The position numbers and the translations under genes were made by a program. A stretch of DNA of 64,000 nucleotides from Pedobacter sp. HDW13 (GTDB lineage Bacteria; Bacteroidota; Bacteroidia; Sphingobacteriales; Sphingobacteriaceae): NCBI RefSeq assembly GCF_011303555.1, contig NZ_CP049868.1, positions 248,001 through 312,000 of the forward strand, read 5' to 3'. The notes below the pieces were generated by a model, which was not told where the DNA came from, did not search any database, and was given only the letters and a program-made list of their open reading frames with translations. Positions 1-9,689 of this stretch are shown one piece after another (the first letter of the stretch is position 1; the number at the start of each line of letters is the position of its first letter).

Positions 1-2
1 AT

Positions 3-410
3 TCCGTTTCTATTTGGGATTTAACAGGAAAAAAATTAAAGACCTTAAATTACCACTCAAGCGGTGTTACTTCGGCAAGCTTTTCGCCTGATGGACAACA
101 GATATTGACGGCTAGTTTTGATAAACAAGTTGCATTATGGAGTATAAAAGGTAAGTTGCTTAAATCTTTTAAAGCCCATGACGATGAAATTAATCAAGCT
201 CAATTTTCTAAAAATGGCAAATATATTCTTACGGGAGGTGAAGATGGCATTGCAAAATTGTGGCGATCAAATGGACAGCTTGTAAGAACTTTTGGTGACA
301 TCAATACTGTTGAATATACCAGTGCAATTTTTTCAGAGGATCAGAAATTCGCGATAGTATCCTCTAAAAATAATAGCATAAACTTTTATAGATTACCTGA
401 GCTTAAATGA
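3..410 (+). CDS. WD40-repeat protein, C-terminal fragment
   Basis: The reading frame is open from the left edge (first full codon at base 3) to the TGA at 408-410, so the gene begins outside the window and only about 135 residues are visible. They form WD40 blades: SVSIWDLTGKKLKTL, a blade with ALWSIKGKLLKSF, and one ending AKLWRSNGQLVRTF. Each has the G-H/D...F(S)..G..(I/L)LT(G/A)S..D...LW pattern. A last degenerate blade (FSEDQKFAIVSSKNNSINFYRL) ends the protein. WD40 propellers are scaffolds and have no activity of their own; in Bacteroidota such tails often follow an NTPase or caspase-like domain, which cannot be seen here. The WD40 assignment is firm, the role is unknown. Confidence 0.85.
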   Translation, partial: SVSIWDLTGKKLKTLNYHSSGVTSASFSPDGQQILTASFDKQVALWSIKGKLLKSFKAHDDEINQAQFSKNGKYILTGGEDGIAKLWRSNGQLVRTFGDINTVEYTSAIFSEDQKFAIVSSKNNSINFYRLPELK

Positions 411-1047
411 TTTTCATTTGCTGTGATTGTTCCAATTAAATATAAATCTACAAAATAAAACATTTTTAAGAAGGCAATAATTTGGGTTACAAATTATGAC
501 AAACCACGGCATTTTGATTTTTTTGATAACTGAGTATCTCTAAACGTCCCTCTTTTACCTATTCAATGAAAGTGGATTGCAGCAAATAAACTATTTTCAT
601 GTAGGCCTTTATTATTTCGGCTCTTACTGTACTTTTATTTCTTTTGTCAGCTTTTACATTCTCATTTATTTTTGTTCATTTAACTTTAGCAAAAAGAGGG
701 TGTTACTTTGGTTTTTGGTATTTAGTGGCTTTTTTGACCAAATAACACATATGCGAGGTGCCTCAAAAGGTGTCTCAGATTTTCCGGAACACCGATACAC
801 CTCTTTAGAACTTAAAAATATGACTATCAACTAGTTTACATCAAAAATATTGACTTTTTTGACTGTAATCTTAACTTTATTTCACCTTTAAGATTACTTT
901 TATGAAAAGAAATTTCAGTCTTATCTTCTTTTTGAAGAAAAAAACACAGACCAAGAGGAATATACGCTTATTGTAATCACATTCAAAACCTGCAGCTCTT
1001 TTCAGTAAAACAGGTTAATTATATGGCTGGCTTTAAATTTTAAAAGA
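411..1047. other. Gene-poor, AT-rich intergenic stretch
   Basis: This 637-base gap separates the WD40 gene from the end of ppsA. A possible 85-codon frame at 577-834 (+) has an aromatic-rich, membrane-like first half and no family signature; I do not call it a gene. The only clear structure is the inverted repeat at 865-897. Confidence 0.5.
865..897. terminator. Inverted repeat, weak terminator candidate
   Basis: GTAATCTTAA (865-874) and TTAAGATTAC (888-897) are perfect 10-base arms around a 13-base loop, and TTTTAT follows on the plus strand. Each arm has only two G/C pairs, so the hairpin would be weak. It could equally be a protein-binding site. Confidence 0.3.
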
Positions 1048-3501
1048 TCAGGCCACACCTCGCGGAGCGACAACGGTTGTTAGCTTATCTTCTATTTCTT
1101 TAACAGCCATTACGGTTTTCATAAAAGAATCAGGCGTTACAGAAATAGAATCAATTCCGTTTTCGACTAAGAATTGTGCAAAATCCGGATAATCTGAAGG
1201 TCCCTGTCCGCAAATACCTACTTTTACGTGCATCTTTTTAGCCGATTTGATCAAATTCGAAATCATTATTTTTACGGCATCGTTACGTTCATTGTACAGG
1301 TTAGCCACAAGTGATGAATCGCGGTCCAATCCCAATACCAATTGCGTTAAATCATTCGATCCAATAGAAAAGCCATCGATGTGTTTTGCAAATTGCTCGG
1401 CAAGGATAACGTTTGAGGGCACTTCAGCCATTAAATAAATCTCCAGACCATTTTCGCCACGGGTAAGGCCAAATTCGCTCATGGTACTCTGAACCAGTAA
1501 AAGTTCATCTACAGTACGGCAAAACGGAATCATCACCACTACATTGTCCAATCCCATCACTTCGCGCACCTTTTTAATCGCTTTGCATTCCATTCCAAAT
1601 GCTTCTTTATAGGCGTCGGCATAGTACCTCGAAGCACCCCGCCAGCCAATCATCGGATTTTCTTCTCCAGGCTCAAAGTATTTGCCTCCCGGCATGTTGT
1701 AGTATTCATTGGTTTTAAAATCTGAAAAACGAACAATTACCTGATTTGGATAATAAGCCGCGGCAATTTTTGCGATACCAAACGAAAGTTTTTCGATAAA
1801 GTAGTTTTCTTCATCCTCGTAACCCGCAATAGCGGCCTGCACGTGGCTGCTGAGCGCGGCATCATTTAAACTCCGGTGCTTAAGGAGTGCCATGGGGTGA
1901 ATTTTAATGTAGTTGTTGATGATAAATTCTTCGCGGGCCAAACCAACTCCTTTTGCCGGATAACTGGCGTACTGAAATGCAATATCCGGCGATCCGATAT
2001 TCATCATAACCGGTGTCCTGACTTCCGGCAATTCTGAGAGCTGGTGTTCATATTTGGTAAACCAAATCCTTCCATCATAAATAATTCCCGCTTCTCCTTC
2101 TGCACACGAAACCGTAATTTCTTTGCCGGTTATTAAAATTTCAGTGGCATTATCGCAACCAACTATTGCGGGCACTCCCAATTCTCTTGCTACAATTGCT
2201 GCATGGCAGGTACGCCCACCTTTGTTGGTAATAATTGCAGCAGCTTTTTTCATAATGGGCTCCCAATCCGGATCAGTCATTTCGGTGACCATAATATCAC
2301 CGGGAAGGAAATTAATTTCGTGAATCCTGCTTTTTTCGATCCCCTTCAGGTTATGCACTTTTCCGAAAGCAATTTTATCGCCAACCGCAATACCACGTAG
2401 CAATACCCTACTGGCCCTGCTGGCATCATTAATCCGGTATTCGGTAATGTAGTTCAGTTCTTTTAGCGAATGGATAGTTTCGGGTCTTGCCTGCACAATA
2501 AAAAGTTCGCCAGTAATCCCATCTACCGCCCATTCTATATCCATAGGGCACCATTTGCCTTTTAACCGAGTATAATAATCTTCAATAATCATTACCCACT
2601 TGCTCAATTGCAATACCTGATTGTTGGTAAGGCAAAATCTCGTGGTATCTTTATCTGGCGTTTGAATCACCTCTACAGCAGTTCCCTGGCGGGTGCCATA
2701 AATCATTTTCTGCTGTTTATGACCTAATTTCTTTTCAATGAGCGCAGGATATCCTTTTTTAAGCAAAGGTTTGTAAACGATAAATTCATCAGGATTGATC
2801 GCTCCCTGTACTATCAGCTCGCCTAAACCGTATGAACCATTGATAATGACCGCATCTTTAAAGCCGCTCTCAGTATCGATTGAAAAAGCAACCCCTGAAA
2901 CACCCATATCAGACCGTACCATTTTTTGAATACATACGGAAAGGCCAATATTAAAATGCCCAAACTGAAATGATTCCCTATAACTAATTGCCCTATCGGT
3001 AAATAAAGAAGCAAAGCAGTTTTTAATGGCCATTAACAGGTTTTGTGCCCCTCTAATATTAAGGTAAGTATCTTGCTGACCGGCAAAAGATGCATCGGGA
3101 AGATCTTCGGCAGTTGCCGACGAACGAACTGCTACACCGAGTTTATCGAAATTAGTGGCATCAATCAGTTTCTGGTAAGCATCGAGTATTTCTTTTTCCA
3201 TAAGATTAGAAAAATGGCCTTTTTGGATCAAGCCCCTGATTTGCTCGCCGCAGGAATATAAGGTCTGCAGATCTGTAATGTCCAGTTGCTGAAGAATATC
3301 TCTGATCTGCTGATCGAGCTGATTATCTTTTATGAATTGAAAGTACGCCGCACTTGTAACAATGAACCCATCTGGCACTTTTACGCCTAAAGGTGTAAGT
3401 TGTTGTAGCATTTCTCCGAGAGATGCATTTTTTCCTCCAACCTGATCGATGTCACCTATAGAAGCTTCTATAAGTTCCATGGTAAATCTGCTTTGTTTCA
3501 T
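1048..3501 (-). CDS. ppsA: Phosphoenolpyruvate synthase
   Basis: Converts pyruvate, ATP and water to PEP, AMP and phosphate, the cytoplasmic entry to gluconeogenesis. At 817 residues it has the usual length of the family. The N-terminal PPDK/PEP-utilising ATP-grasp domain begins IGDIDQVGGKNASLGEM (about residues 14-30) and contains AVRSSATAEDLPDASFAGQQDT. The mobile phosphohistidine domain carries GGRTCHAAIVAREL with catalytic His433. The C-terminal TIM barrel ends with GFSIGSNDLTQL and GICGQGPSDYPDF, which includes the pyruvate-site Cys. It is transcribed divergently from the AraC gene at 3623 across a 121-base AT-rich gap, so that regulator may act on it. Identity is secure; regulation is inferred. 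Confidence 0.96.
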   Translation of the reverse strand: MKQSRFTMELIEASIGDIDQVGGKNASLGEMLQQLTPLGVKVPDGFIVTSAAYFQFIKDNQLDQQIRDILQQLDITDLQTLYSCGEQIRGLIQKGHFSNLMEKEILDAYQKLIDATNFDKLGVAVRSSATAEDLPDASFAGQQDTYLNIRGAQNLLMAIKNCFASLFTDRAISYRESFQFGHFNIGLSVCIQKMVRSDMGVSGVAFSIDTESGFKDAVIINGSYGLGELIVQGAINPDEFIVYKPLLKKGYPALIEKKLGHKQQKMIYGTRQGTAVEVIQTPDKDTTRFCLTNNQVLQLSKWVMIIEDYYTRLKGKWCPMDIEWAVDGITGELFIVQARPETIHSLKELNYITEYRINDASRASRVLLRGIAVGDKIAFGKVHNLKGIEKSRIHEINFLPGDIMVTEMTDPDWEPIMKKAAAIITNKGGRTCHAAIVARELGVPAIVGCDNATEILITGKEITVSCAEGEAGIIYDGRIWFTKYEHQLSELPEVRTPVMMNIGSPDIAFQYASYPAKGVGLAREEFIINNYIKIHPMALLKHRSLNDAALSSHVQAAIAGYEDEENYFIEKLSFGIAKIAAAYYPNQVIVRFSDFKTNEYYNMPGGKYFEPGEENPMIGWRGASRYYADAYKEAFGMECKAIKKVREVMGLDNVVVMIPFCRTVDELLLVQSTMSEFGLTRGENGLEIYLMAEVPSNVILAEQFAKHIDGFSIGSNDLTQLVLGLDRDSSLVANLYNERNDAVKIMISNLIKSAKKMHVKVGICGQGPSDYPDFAQFLVENGIDSISVTPDSFMKTVMAVKEIEDKLTTVVAPRGVA

Positions 3502-3622
3502 GACCGTTAAATTTTAAACTAAGGTATTGGCTTGATGGAGTCTTCTTTTGTTAAATATTAAGAAAAACTAATATTATATTAATAACTTTATTATACATTT
3601 CTGTATTTTATATTCATATAGT

Positions 3623-4507
3623 ATGAAAGATTTTTTCTGTCAGGTTTTAAAGGTCGAAAACTCTACTTTCAGGCTAGCTGAAGCCAATACTTACCATGCC
3701 CTCAATAACTTTCACAGCCACCAGCAAATCGAACTGATTTACATCAAATCAGGAGTAGGCACTTTTTCTATTGGCAATACTTCTAAAAGAATTTCGAGCG
3801 ATACCATGATTTTAATCGGCAGTAATGTACCGCACATGTTTAAATTCGAATCGAACAGATATTATGATTATGCCATGAAGTATTGCAAACCACCTGTTCC
3901 GCTAGAGCTGCTCACGCTACATTTTGACCACAATAAGCTGGGTGATGATTTTTTAAATCTTGCTGAAAATAAAATGATAACGAACTTGCTGGCAGAGGCA
4001 AAAAAAGGGCTTTTCATTAATCACCAGTCAAAAACAGTTACAGTAGATTATTTAAAAAAAATTGAAACTGCAAACAGCTACGAACAGCTCCCATTACTAC
4101 TGCAACTTTTTAATAAAATTGGAGAAAGCGAAGAAACGTTGAGCCTGCTGAACGAGGAAAAGAAAAAGCCTTTTAAAAAGATCGATGAAACCAGATTAAC
4201 CATGGTCTACCTCTATACTATGGATAATTTTTACAAAGAAATTAAGCTGAAAGAAATCGCCAATATTGTGCATATGGTTCCCAATGCATTTTGCCACTAT
4301 TTTAAATCGCGAACCGGAAGAAGTTACTTCGACTTTTTAATTGAGGTAAGAACAGAACATGCCTGCAAGTTATTACGAGAGGAAAATGATAGCGTAACGG
4401 CTGTTTGTAACGATTCGGGTTTCACCAACCTATCTAATTTTAACCGGTACTTTAAGCTAAAAACAGGAAAATCGCCATTGGCATACCGGCAAAGTTTCAG
4501 AAAATAA
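3623..4507 (+). CDS. AraC-family transcriptional regulator
   Basis: A cytoplasmic DNA-binding regulator of 294 residues. The N-terminal cupin (about residues 20-100) contains NFHSHQQIELIYIKSGVGTFSIGN and SDTMILIGSNVPHMFKF, the usual sugar-sensing fold of AraC proteins. The C-terminal double helix-turn-helix (about residues 190-294) contains IKLKEIANIVHMVPNAFCHYFKSRTG and ends with VTAVCNDSGFTNLSNFNRYFKLKTGKSP, the conserved second-HTH signature. The first HTH is of the kind found in Bacteroidota regulators of carbohydrate use. It faces ppsA head to head. The effector is not predictable from sequence; a link to ppsA is only suggested by position. Confidence 0.9.
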   Translation: MKDFFCQVLKVENSTFRLAEANTYHALNNFHSHQQIELIYIKSGVGTFSIGNTSKRISSDTMILIGSNVPHMFKFESNRYYDYAMKYCKPPVPLELLTLHFDHNKLGDDFLNLAENKMITNLLAEAKKGLFINHQSKTVTVDYLKKIETANSYEQLPLLLQLFNKIGESEETLSLLNEEKKKPFKKIDETRLTMVYLYTMDNFYKEIKLKEIANIVHMVPNAFCHYFKSRTGRSYFDFLIEVRTEHACKLLREENDSVTAVCNDSGFTNLSNFNRYFKLKTGKSPLAYRQSFRK

Positions 4508-5092
4508 GCACAAAGTCAATTATTTTAATCAGGTCTTTAGCGACCAGGCAACTTATTCAGGCCAAAACCACCCTCCAAAAATTCACAAAAGCTTAATATT
4601 GACACCTGTATTGATGCCAAATTCATCCTCTGTTTGTACGGTTTCATCAAAAAAAACTAACTAAAACATCCTGCTATACAACAAACGCAAATTAGAAAAA
4701 CCAAAACCTCAAACAACAAATCTAGTGTACCTCTAATTACTTATTTATGAGTAGTTTATTTACAACAAATTCATCAGCTACAATCTTTTAACTATTCAAA
4801 ACTCATCACGATTGTGTATATTAAATAATACTTAATTACAACTATATAAAAAAGACTGAAAAACCGCTATTTAAGTTGGTGTAAAATTAACACAGCCCAC
4901 ACTTGAGCGAATAATATTTCAGGTATTTTAGTGTTGAAGAAATCCTTAAACTGAAATTTTACATTTTTAAATAGATTATTAATTCTACAAAGCAGTAATA
5001 ACCTATTGTCTCAACTTTATCCGACTTGCTTTTGCTTGATTTGGATGAAATTGATGTGTATGGTATTGGTTAGGAGACTGATTAAACCATCC
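4508..5092. other. AT-rich leader region upstream of the secreted-protein operon
   Basis: No coding frame with family resemblance, no strong hairpin and no clean TAnnTTTG promoter were found between the AraC gene and the start chosen at 5093. The transcript start of the downstream operon should lie here. Confidence 0.4.
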
Positions 5093-7984
5093 ATGATTAG
5101 AGCGCTACTTAGGTTAGTTTTTTTTATAATTATCTTCCTTTTATCCACCTTAGTGGGAACGCTTGTCTATGCTATTCCAGTTTCTGTTAAAGCTCCTCCA
5201 TTTACCAATTACCTGAGAGAAAAAACAGCTAAAGCCAACTATTTTCGGGCAATTAGCTATGCCAAGCATTACATTGCTCCGGCCCCATGGCAATACTGGA
5301 GCAAGGCCAACGAAATTGTAATTACAACCGATAATACCACAACGGTTACCGGCACCATTAAAAAAAGCGATGGCACCATAATTACCACCTTTAGCTGCTC
5401 GCAAAATAACCCTTTTACCTATCGTTTTGCTGGCTTACCAAAAGATGCTCCTGCTTATAGTTTAAATACGGTAATATCGGCTGCAGGTATTATCGTAGAG
5501 GCTACCACTTCAATTGCTGTTAATTTAAGAAATGTGGCTTCTGATGCGCTGGGCACTGATGGAGGCGATGGAGATATAAAAGGAAATGCCTCTTTGTTCA
5601 GTTTTGGCGATGCGGCAATTGGCAACTCTTTTAGGGTGGGTTATTACCGGGATGGTAATCTTGCAGGTTCATCACATACTCCCATATACAGCATCATGGC
5701 TATTGACAACAATACCATTGTTAAAATTGGCGGGGTGGCAACGGCCACTTTAAATGCAGGGCAAAGTTATCTCTTCCATGCGCCAATAGGTACTTTGGTC
5801 GAATCTTCTTCTTCTGCAGTGATGAATACGGCTGCCGACCTTGATGCCCCAGGTGGTTGTGGCGACGGGGCCTTTAATCCAATTCCACCCATAGCAGCAC
5901 TGGGTAAAGAATATGTAATTGTAAGGGGTGAGGGAAATCTTACGGCCGAACAATCGACAGTTATTGCTACCGAAGCAAACACTACAGTAACCATAACTCA
6001 TTTCGATATTAGCGGAACGCAGAAAACAACATTAACTGTTACACTGCTACAGCCTGGCGATAAATATACTTTTAACCATGGCTATGTTTATGGCACTTAC
6101 GATTATACCACTAACACTGCACGCTTCTCCTCCTCTATCATTGTAGCCAATAAAAATGTCGAAGTTTTTTCCGGAACTGGCGGAGTTTCGGTTGGCGGAG
6201 GCTGCGAGGTAGATGTGGCGACATTAGTTCCTATATCAGGCTGTTCGGGTTCTAAACGTGTAGAAACAACTAAGTTTACAGCCTATACTGCCAGTAGCGA
6301 TCTTCCTTATTTCGGTTATATTTTAACCAAAAGTGCCGATCCTATATTGTTAACCACCACAGGCGGTAGCCCAACCTATACCAACCAGAGTATTGAAACT
6401 ATTGCAGGTATAGGTACCCGCAAACCACTGGGCAGCAGCGGACTTTCGTTAATCAGTTTTACCAACACCACCATTGGCCAACCCAGTATTGTTGCAATTA
6501 CCAGTTTAGGCAGACTTACCATTTCGATGGTACAACAGGGAGCCGGCTTTTCGATGTCGAATTTTATTACGCGTTTTCCTGAAATGGCTGAGCAGCCTAA
6601 TGTAAGTCAGACAAATTGTGCAACAGCCACACTTACCGCTGTTGCCAATGCAGCGCCTTACCAATGGTATTTAAACGGAGTAGCCATTAGTGGCGCTACC
6701 TCCAATATTTATGTAGCAAGCGCATCTGGCAACTACAGTGTGAGTTACCAGCTCGAATGTGGCACTAGTGCCCCCTCTCTACCCATCAACATTTCGCTTT
6801 GTAATATCGACAGGGCCATTACCAAAAGCGTTGATGTAGATTACCCTGAGCTGAACACCAATGTTGAGTTTACTTTAAAGGCAGAAAATTTAGGCAATGG
6901 TAATGCAGTGGGCGTATCGGTTTCTGATCAATTACCAACAGGTTATATCTATGTTTCCAGCATTGCTCCGTCGGGTACCACTTACGATGCAACAACAGGA
7001 ATCTGGACGATTGGCGATTTAGCAAGTATGGCCAACGCAACATTAAAAATTACCGCCAAAGTTGTGCAAACCGGGGTGCTTACCAATACGGCTACCATTA
7101 CCGGTTCGCAACCAGATCAGGTAACTTATAACGATCAGAGCAGCGTATCTACCACTACTGGATCGGGTGACCGAATTGTGTGTATCAATACCGTTATGGA
7201 TCCGATTATTTACACCATGCCAAATGGGACCAACACTGTTGTGGTTAGCAACTTACCTGCTGGAATAACCTATAGCTATAGCAAACCTGCTAAAAAATTA
7301 ACCATTAGCGGTACGCCAACAGTGGCAGGTGCAGCAGCTACTTACAGCATTTCTACCACGCCTTCATCAAGTTTTAATTCGTCGGGAAGCATTACCGTAA
7401 ATGGCAATGTGAGTAATCTTCTATTTAATAGCGGCTTAACCAGCAGTCGCTGCGCGGGTGCCGGAACCGATACCTATCTGGCTACTGCAAGCAACACCAC
7501 CGGCATTGTTTACAGTTTATCACCTTTATCTGCCGGGCTAATTAATGCTTCAACCGGGCTGGTAACCTGGTCGGCTGGTTTTAGTGGCACAGCAACAATT
7601 ACGGCAACAGCCAAGGGTTGTGAAGAAAAAACACAGACTTTTTTAGTTACGGTAAATCCGCCTCCAGGCCTCACATTGGGAAGCGATCCAGAGCTTTGCC
7701 AGGGTTATAACACTGCTCTGCTCAGTTATACCAACCCGGTAAACACTCCTACTACCTATAGTATTAGCTGGGTATCGTCGGGTTTTCCTGCTGAAAACAA
7801 CCTGACACTTCCGGCTTCAACGATACCTGTTACTGTTCCCATTGATGCCCCTATTGGCACTCATGCCGGGATTTTAACAATTAAAAATGCAGCAGGCTGT
7901 ACTACACAAATCAATTTTAACATAAAAGTAAATCCAAAACCTACAGCACCACATGTGCTGGTTAACACTAATTCACAATATTAA
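5093..7984 (+). CDS. Large secreted surface protein: IgGFc-binding-like, Ig-like and DUF11 domains
   Basis: The frame is open from a TTG at 5006, with ATGs at 5045 and 5093. I take 5093 because it gives a clean signal peptide (MIRALLRLVFF...LVYA). Numbering from 5006, an IgGFc-binding-type domain covers about residues 90-540. An Ig-like segment (PYQWYLNGVAISGAT) follows, then a DUF11 repeat at about 602-718 (NIDRAITKSVDVDYPELNTN to NDQSSVSTTT), then further Ig/cadherin-like modules. It ends in KPTAPHVLVNTNSQY with no type IX sorting domain. Proteins of this build are extracellular adhesins or matrix proteins. It heads a plus-strand run of three secreted proteins and PorP/SprF (gap to the next gene 20 bases). 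The missing C-terminal domain leaves its export route open. Confidence 0.8.
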   Translation: MIRALLRLVFFIIIFLLSTLVGTLVYAIPVSVKAPPFTNYLREKTAKANYFRAISYAKHYIAPAPWQYWSKANEIVITTDNTTTVTGTIKKSDGTIITTFSCSQNNPFTYRFAGLPKDAPAYSLNTVISAAGIIVEATTSIAVNLRNVASDALGTDGGDGDIKGNASLFSFGDAAIGNSFRVGYYRDGNLAGSSHTPIYSIMAIDNNTIVKIGGVATATLNAGQSYLFHAPIGTLVESSSSAVMNTAADLDAPGGCGDGAFNPIPPIAALGKEYVIVRGEGNLTAEQSTVIATEANTTVTITHFDISGTQKTTLTVTLLQPGDKYTFNHGYVYGTYDYTTNTARFSSSIIVANKNVEVFSGTGGVSVGGGCEVDVATLVPISGCSGSKRVETTKFTAYTASSDLPYFGYILTKSADPILLTTTGGSPTYTNQSIETIAGIGTRKPLGSSGLSLISFTNTTIGQPSIVAITSLGRLTISMVQQGAGFSMSNFITRFPEMAEQPNVSQTNCATATLTAVANAAPYQWYLNGVAISGATSNIYVASASGNYSVSYQLECGTSAPSLPINISLCNIDRAITKSVDVDYPELNTNVEFTLKAENLGNGNAVGVSVSDQLPTGYIYVSSIAPSGTTYDATTGIWTIGDLASMANATLKITAKVVQTGVLTNTATITGSQPDQVTYNDQSSVSTTTGSGDRIVCINTVMDPIIYTMPNGTNTVVVSNLPAGITYSYSKPAKKLTISGTPTVAGAAATYSISTTPSSSFNSSGSITVNGNVSNLLFNSGLTSSRCAGAGTDTYLATASNTTGIVYSLSPLSAGLINASTGLVTWSAGFSGTATITATAKGCEEKTQTFLVTVNPPPGLTLGSDPELCQGYNTALLSYTNPVNTPTTYSISWVSSGFPAENNLTLPASTIPVTVPIDAPIGTHAGILTIKNAAGCTTQINFNIKVNPKPTAPHVLVNTNSQY

Positions 7985-8004
7985 ATCACTTAAAAAAAAT
8001 CCCC

Positions 8005-8700
8005 ATGAAGAATTTCTTTACCAAAACCGTTTTAATTATTGCAACGATCGTATTATTCGGTAGCTTTTTAACTGCATCGGCACAAACTTTAGCACCAAAT
8101 ACGGCCGGAGTAAATCTTTTTTGCTCAGATGGCGAGCTTACACTGCCTGCTGCTACTGCGGGTACAGACTGGATTGTAAAATACAGTGCAACTTCTACCA
8201 CTACGCCTTCAACCGGCATTACATTAACCGGTGGGAATAAAGTTGCCAATGCTGATTTAAAAACAGGTTACTACTATCTCAGTTCAAAATCTACTACACC
8301 AGGTTCCTGCGAATCGGAAATGCAGGAAATTCCGGTATATGTATTAAAAGCGTTGGCACCCGGCATTAATCCTGCCGATTTCTGCGTAGAAAGTCCATTG
8401 GCGCAGGTAGGTAGCGTTACCAACCCAGAAGATCCAACCAAAGCAGCATTGGTTTATCAGTGGTACACTGTAGCAGGAGGAGCCGAAACCATTATAGCCG
8501 GTGCAAACACACTAAGCTATACACCTACGGCACCAACTGTTGGAAGCATTACTTATCGTTTAAAAGTGGGATATGAAATTAACGGCAGTAAATATTGCCC
8601 TCAAATTGTAGATAAAACCATTACTGTAACCGCTAAACCAACCAAACCAACAATTAGTATCGGTACGGCACAGGGTACGGCAACTGCGGTAACTTTCTAA
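8005..8700 (+). CDS. Small secreted Ig-like protein of the PorP/SprF operon
   Basis: 231 residues with an evident signal peptide (MKNFFTKTVLIIATIVLFGSFLTASAQ). The body is low in charge and rich in Thr, Ala and Val, with Ig-like pieces: PEDPTKAALVYQWYTVAGGAETIIAGAN resembles the Y-Q-W-Y core of the Ig modules in the preceding protein. Its end, KPTKPTISIGTAQGTATAVTF, parallels the KPTAPHVLV... end of the 5093 gene, so both may belong to one surface structure. No sorting domain is visible. It lies 20 bases after the large protein and 33 bases before the sorting-domain protein, so cotranscription is likely. I recognise no named family. Confidence 0.7.
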   Translation: MKNFFTKTVLIIATIVLFGSFLTASAQTLAPNTAGVNLFCSDGELTLPAATAGTDWIVKYSATSTTTPSTGITLTGGNKVANADLKTGYYYLSSKSTTPGSCESEMQEIPVYVLKALAPGINPADFCVESPLAQVGSVTNPEDPTKAALVYQWYTVAGGAETIIAGANTLSYTPTAPTVGSITYRLKVGYEINGSKYCPQIVDKTITVTAKPTKPTISIGTAQGTATAVTF

Positions 8701-8733
8701 AAGTACCCATCAATTTCCCGGTAAGTCTGATAC

Positions 8734-9678
8734 ATGAAACTGAGGTTTTATACCTTCTTGTTGCTGCTATTCCTTTTATTATTTAAAATAGACGGATACA
8801 GCCAGGATGCTCCGCCAGGGCACCAAACGATTACGATCACCGAAGGGTCGTCGGTAATCCTGCGTGCCAAATCGGATGGGGCCAATACGTACATATGGTT
8901 TAAAGACGGGATACTGATTCAGGGGCAAAATAAATCGACATTGATTACCGCAACAGCAGGATTTTACAAGGTAGCCTCCATTAATAAAGGCGGCTGTACT
9001 TCTGATTTATCGGAAGATGTACAAATACTGGTTGTTCCTGGTCGCTCGGCAGATGTATCTATTACCAAACGCTCGGCATCGAGAACGGTGGTGAACGAGG
9101 AGGTTTTTGAATATTACCTCAACGTAAGAAATAATGGCGCAGATGATGCCACAGGACTGGTTATTGAAGATAAACTACCGGAGTACCTCAGTTTTGAAAG
9201 CCTTTCGGCACCTACTGATGGAACCGCTGATTACGACCCTGCCTTACGCACAGTGAAATGGAAAATTGATGGACTGGCCAATGGAAAGTTTGCAGAACTG
9301 GTAATTAAAGTCAAATCGAAACAAATGGGTTTAGTTAGCAATACCGCAACAGTAAGTGCAAATGAAGCCGATCCAAATCTTAGTAACAATAGCTCAACCG
9401 ATAATAAAGAAATTTCGGGTTTAAGGATACCAAACGTGTTTACGCCTAATGGGGATGGCAAAAACGAAACGTTTTACCTCGAACACCTGAACTCTTATCA
9501 ATTTAATGAGGTTACTATTATTAACCGCTGGGGAAGTACGGTTTACCAAACCAGCGACTATAAGAACGACTGGACGGCGCCCGGCCTGAGTGATGGCACT
9601 TATTTTTATGTAGTGAAAGTTAAAAATGGCAGCGCCGACTGGATTGCCTATAAAGGATATGTAACCGTGATCAGATAA
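8734..9678 (+). CDS. Secreted DUF11 protein with type B type IX sorting domain
   Basis: 314 residues in clear order: signal peptide (MKLRFYTFLLLLFLLLFKIDGYSQ); Ig-like module about 32-105 (NTYIWFKDGILIQGQNKSTL); DUF11 module about 110-225 (SADVSITKRSASRTVVNEEVFEYY to NLSNNSSTDNK); and a gliding-motility-type C-terminal domain from about 228 (LRIPNVFTPNGDGKNETF ... INRWGSTVYQ ... GTYFYVVKVKNG). That last domain is the type B signal for export by the type IX system and attachment at the cell surface. The PorP/SprF gene starts 11 bases downstream; type B substrates are typically paired with such a partner. The other two secreted proteins of the operon could be held at the surface through this one (inference). 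Confidence 0.9.
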   Translation: MKLRFYTFLLLLFLLLFKIDGYSQDAPPGHQTITITEGSSVILRAKSDGANTYIWFKDGILIQGQNKSTLITATAGFYKVASINKGGCTSDLSEDVQILVVPGRSADVSITKRSASRTVVNEEVFEYYLNVRNNGADDATGLVIEDKLPEYLSFESLSAPTDGTADYDPALRTVKWKIDGLANGKFAELVIKVKSKQMGLVSNTATVSANEADPNLSNNSSTDNKEISGLRIPNVFTPNGDGKNETFYLEHLNSYQFNEVTIINRWGSTVYQTSDYKNDWTAPGLSDGTYFYVVKVKNGSADWIAYKGYVTVIR

Positions 9679-9689
9679 AATAAAACAAC

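Noticed and set aside
577..834. 85-codon frame (+) with an aromatic, membrane-like first half
   Set aside because: No family resemblance, mixed composition and no operon context; it lies in an AT-rich gap where chance frames are expected.
5929..5936. TTGTAAGG inside the large secreted protein gene
   Set aside because: The sequence at the right spacing is TACGG, not CGAC, and it is within a coding region.
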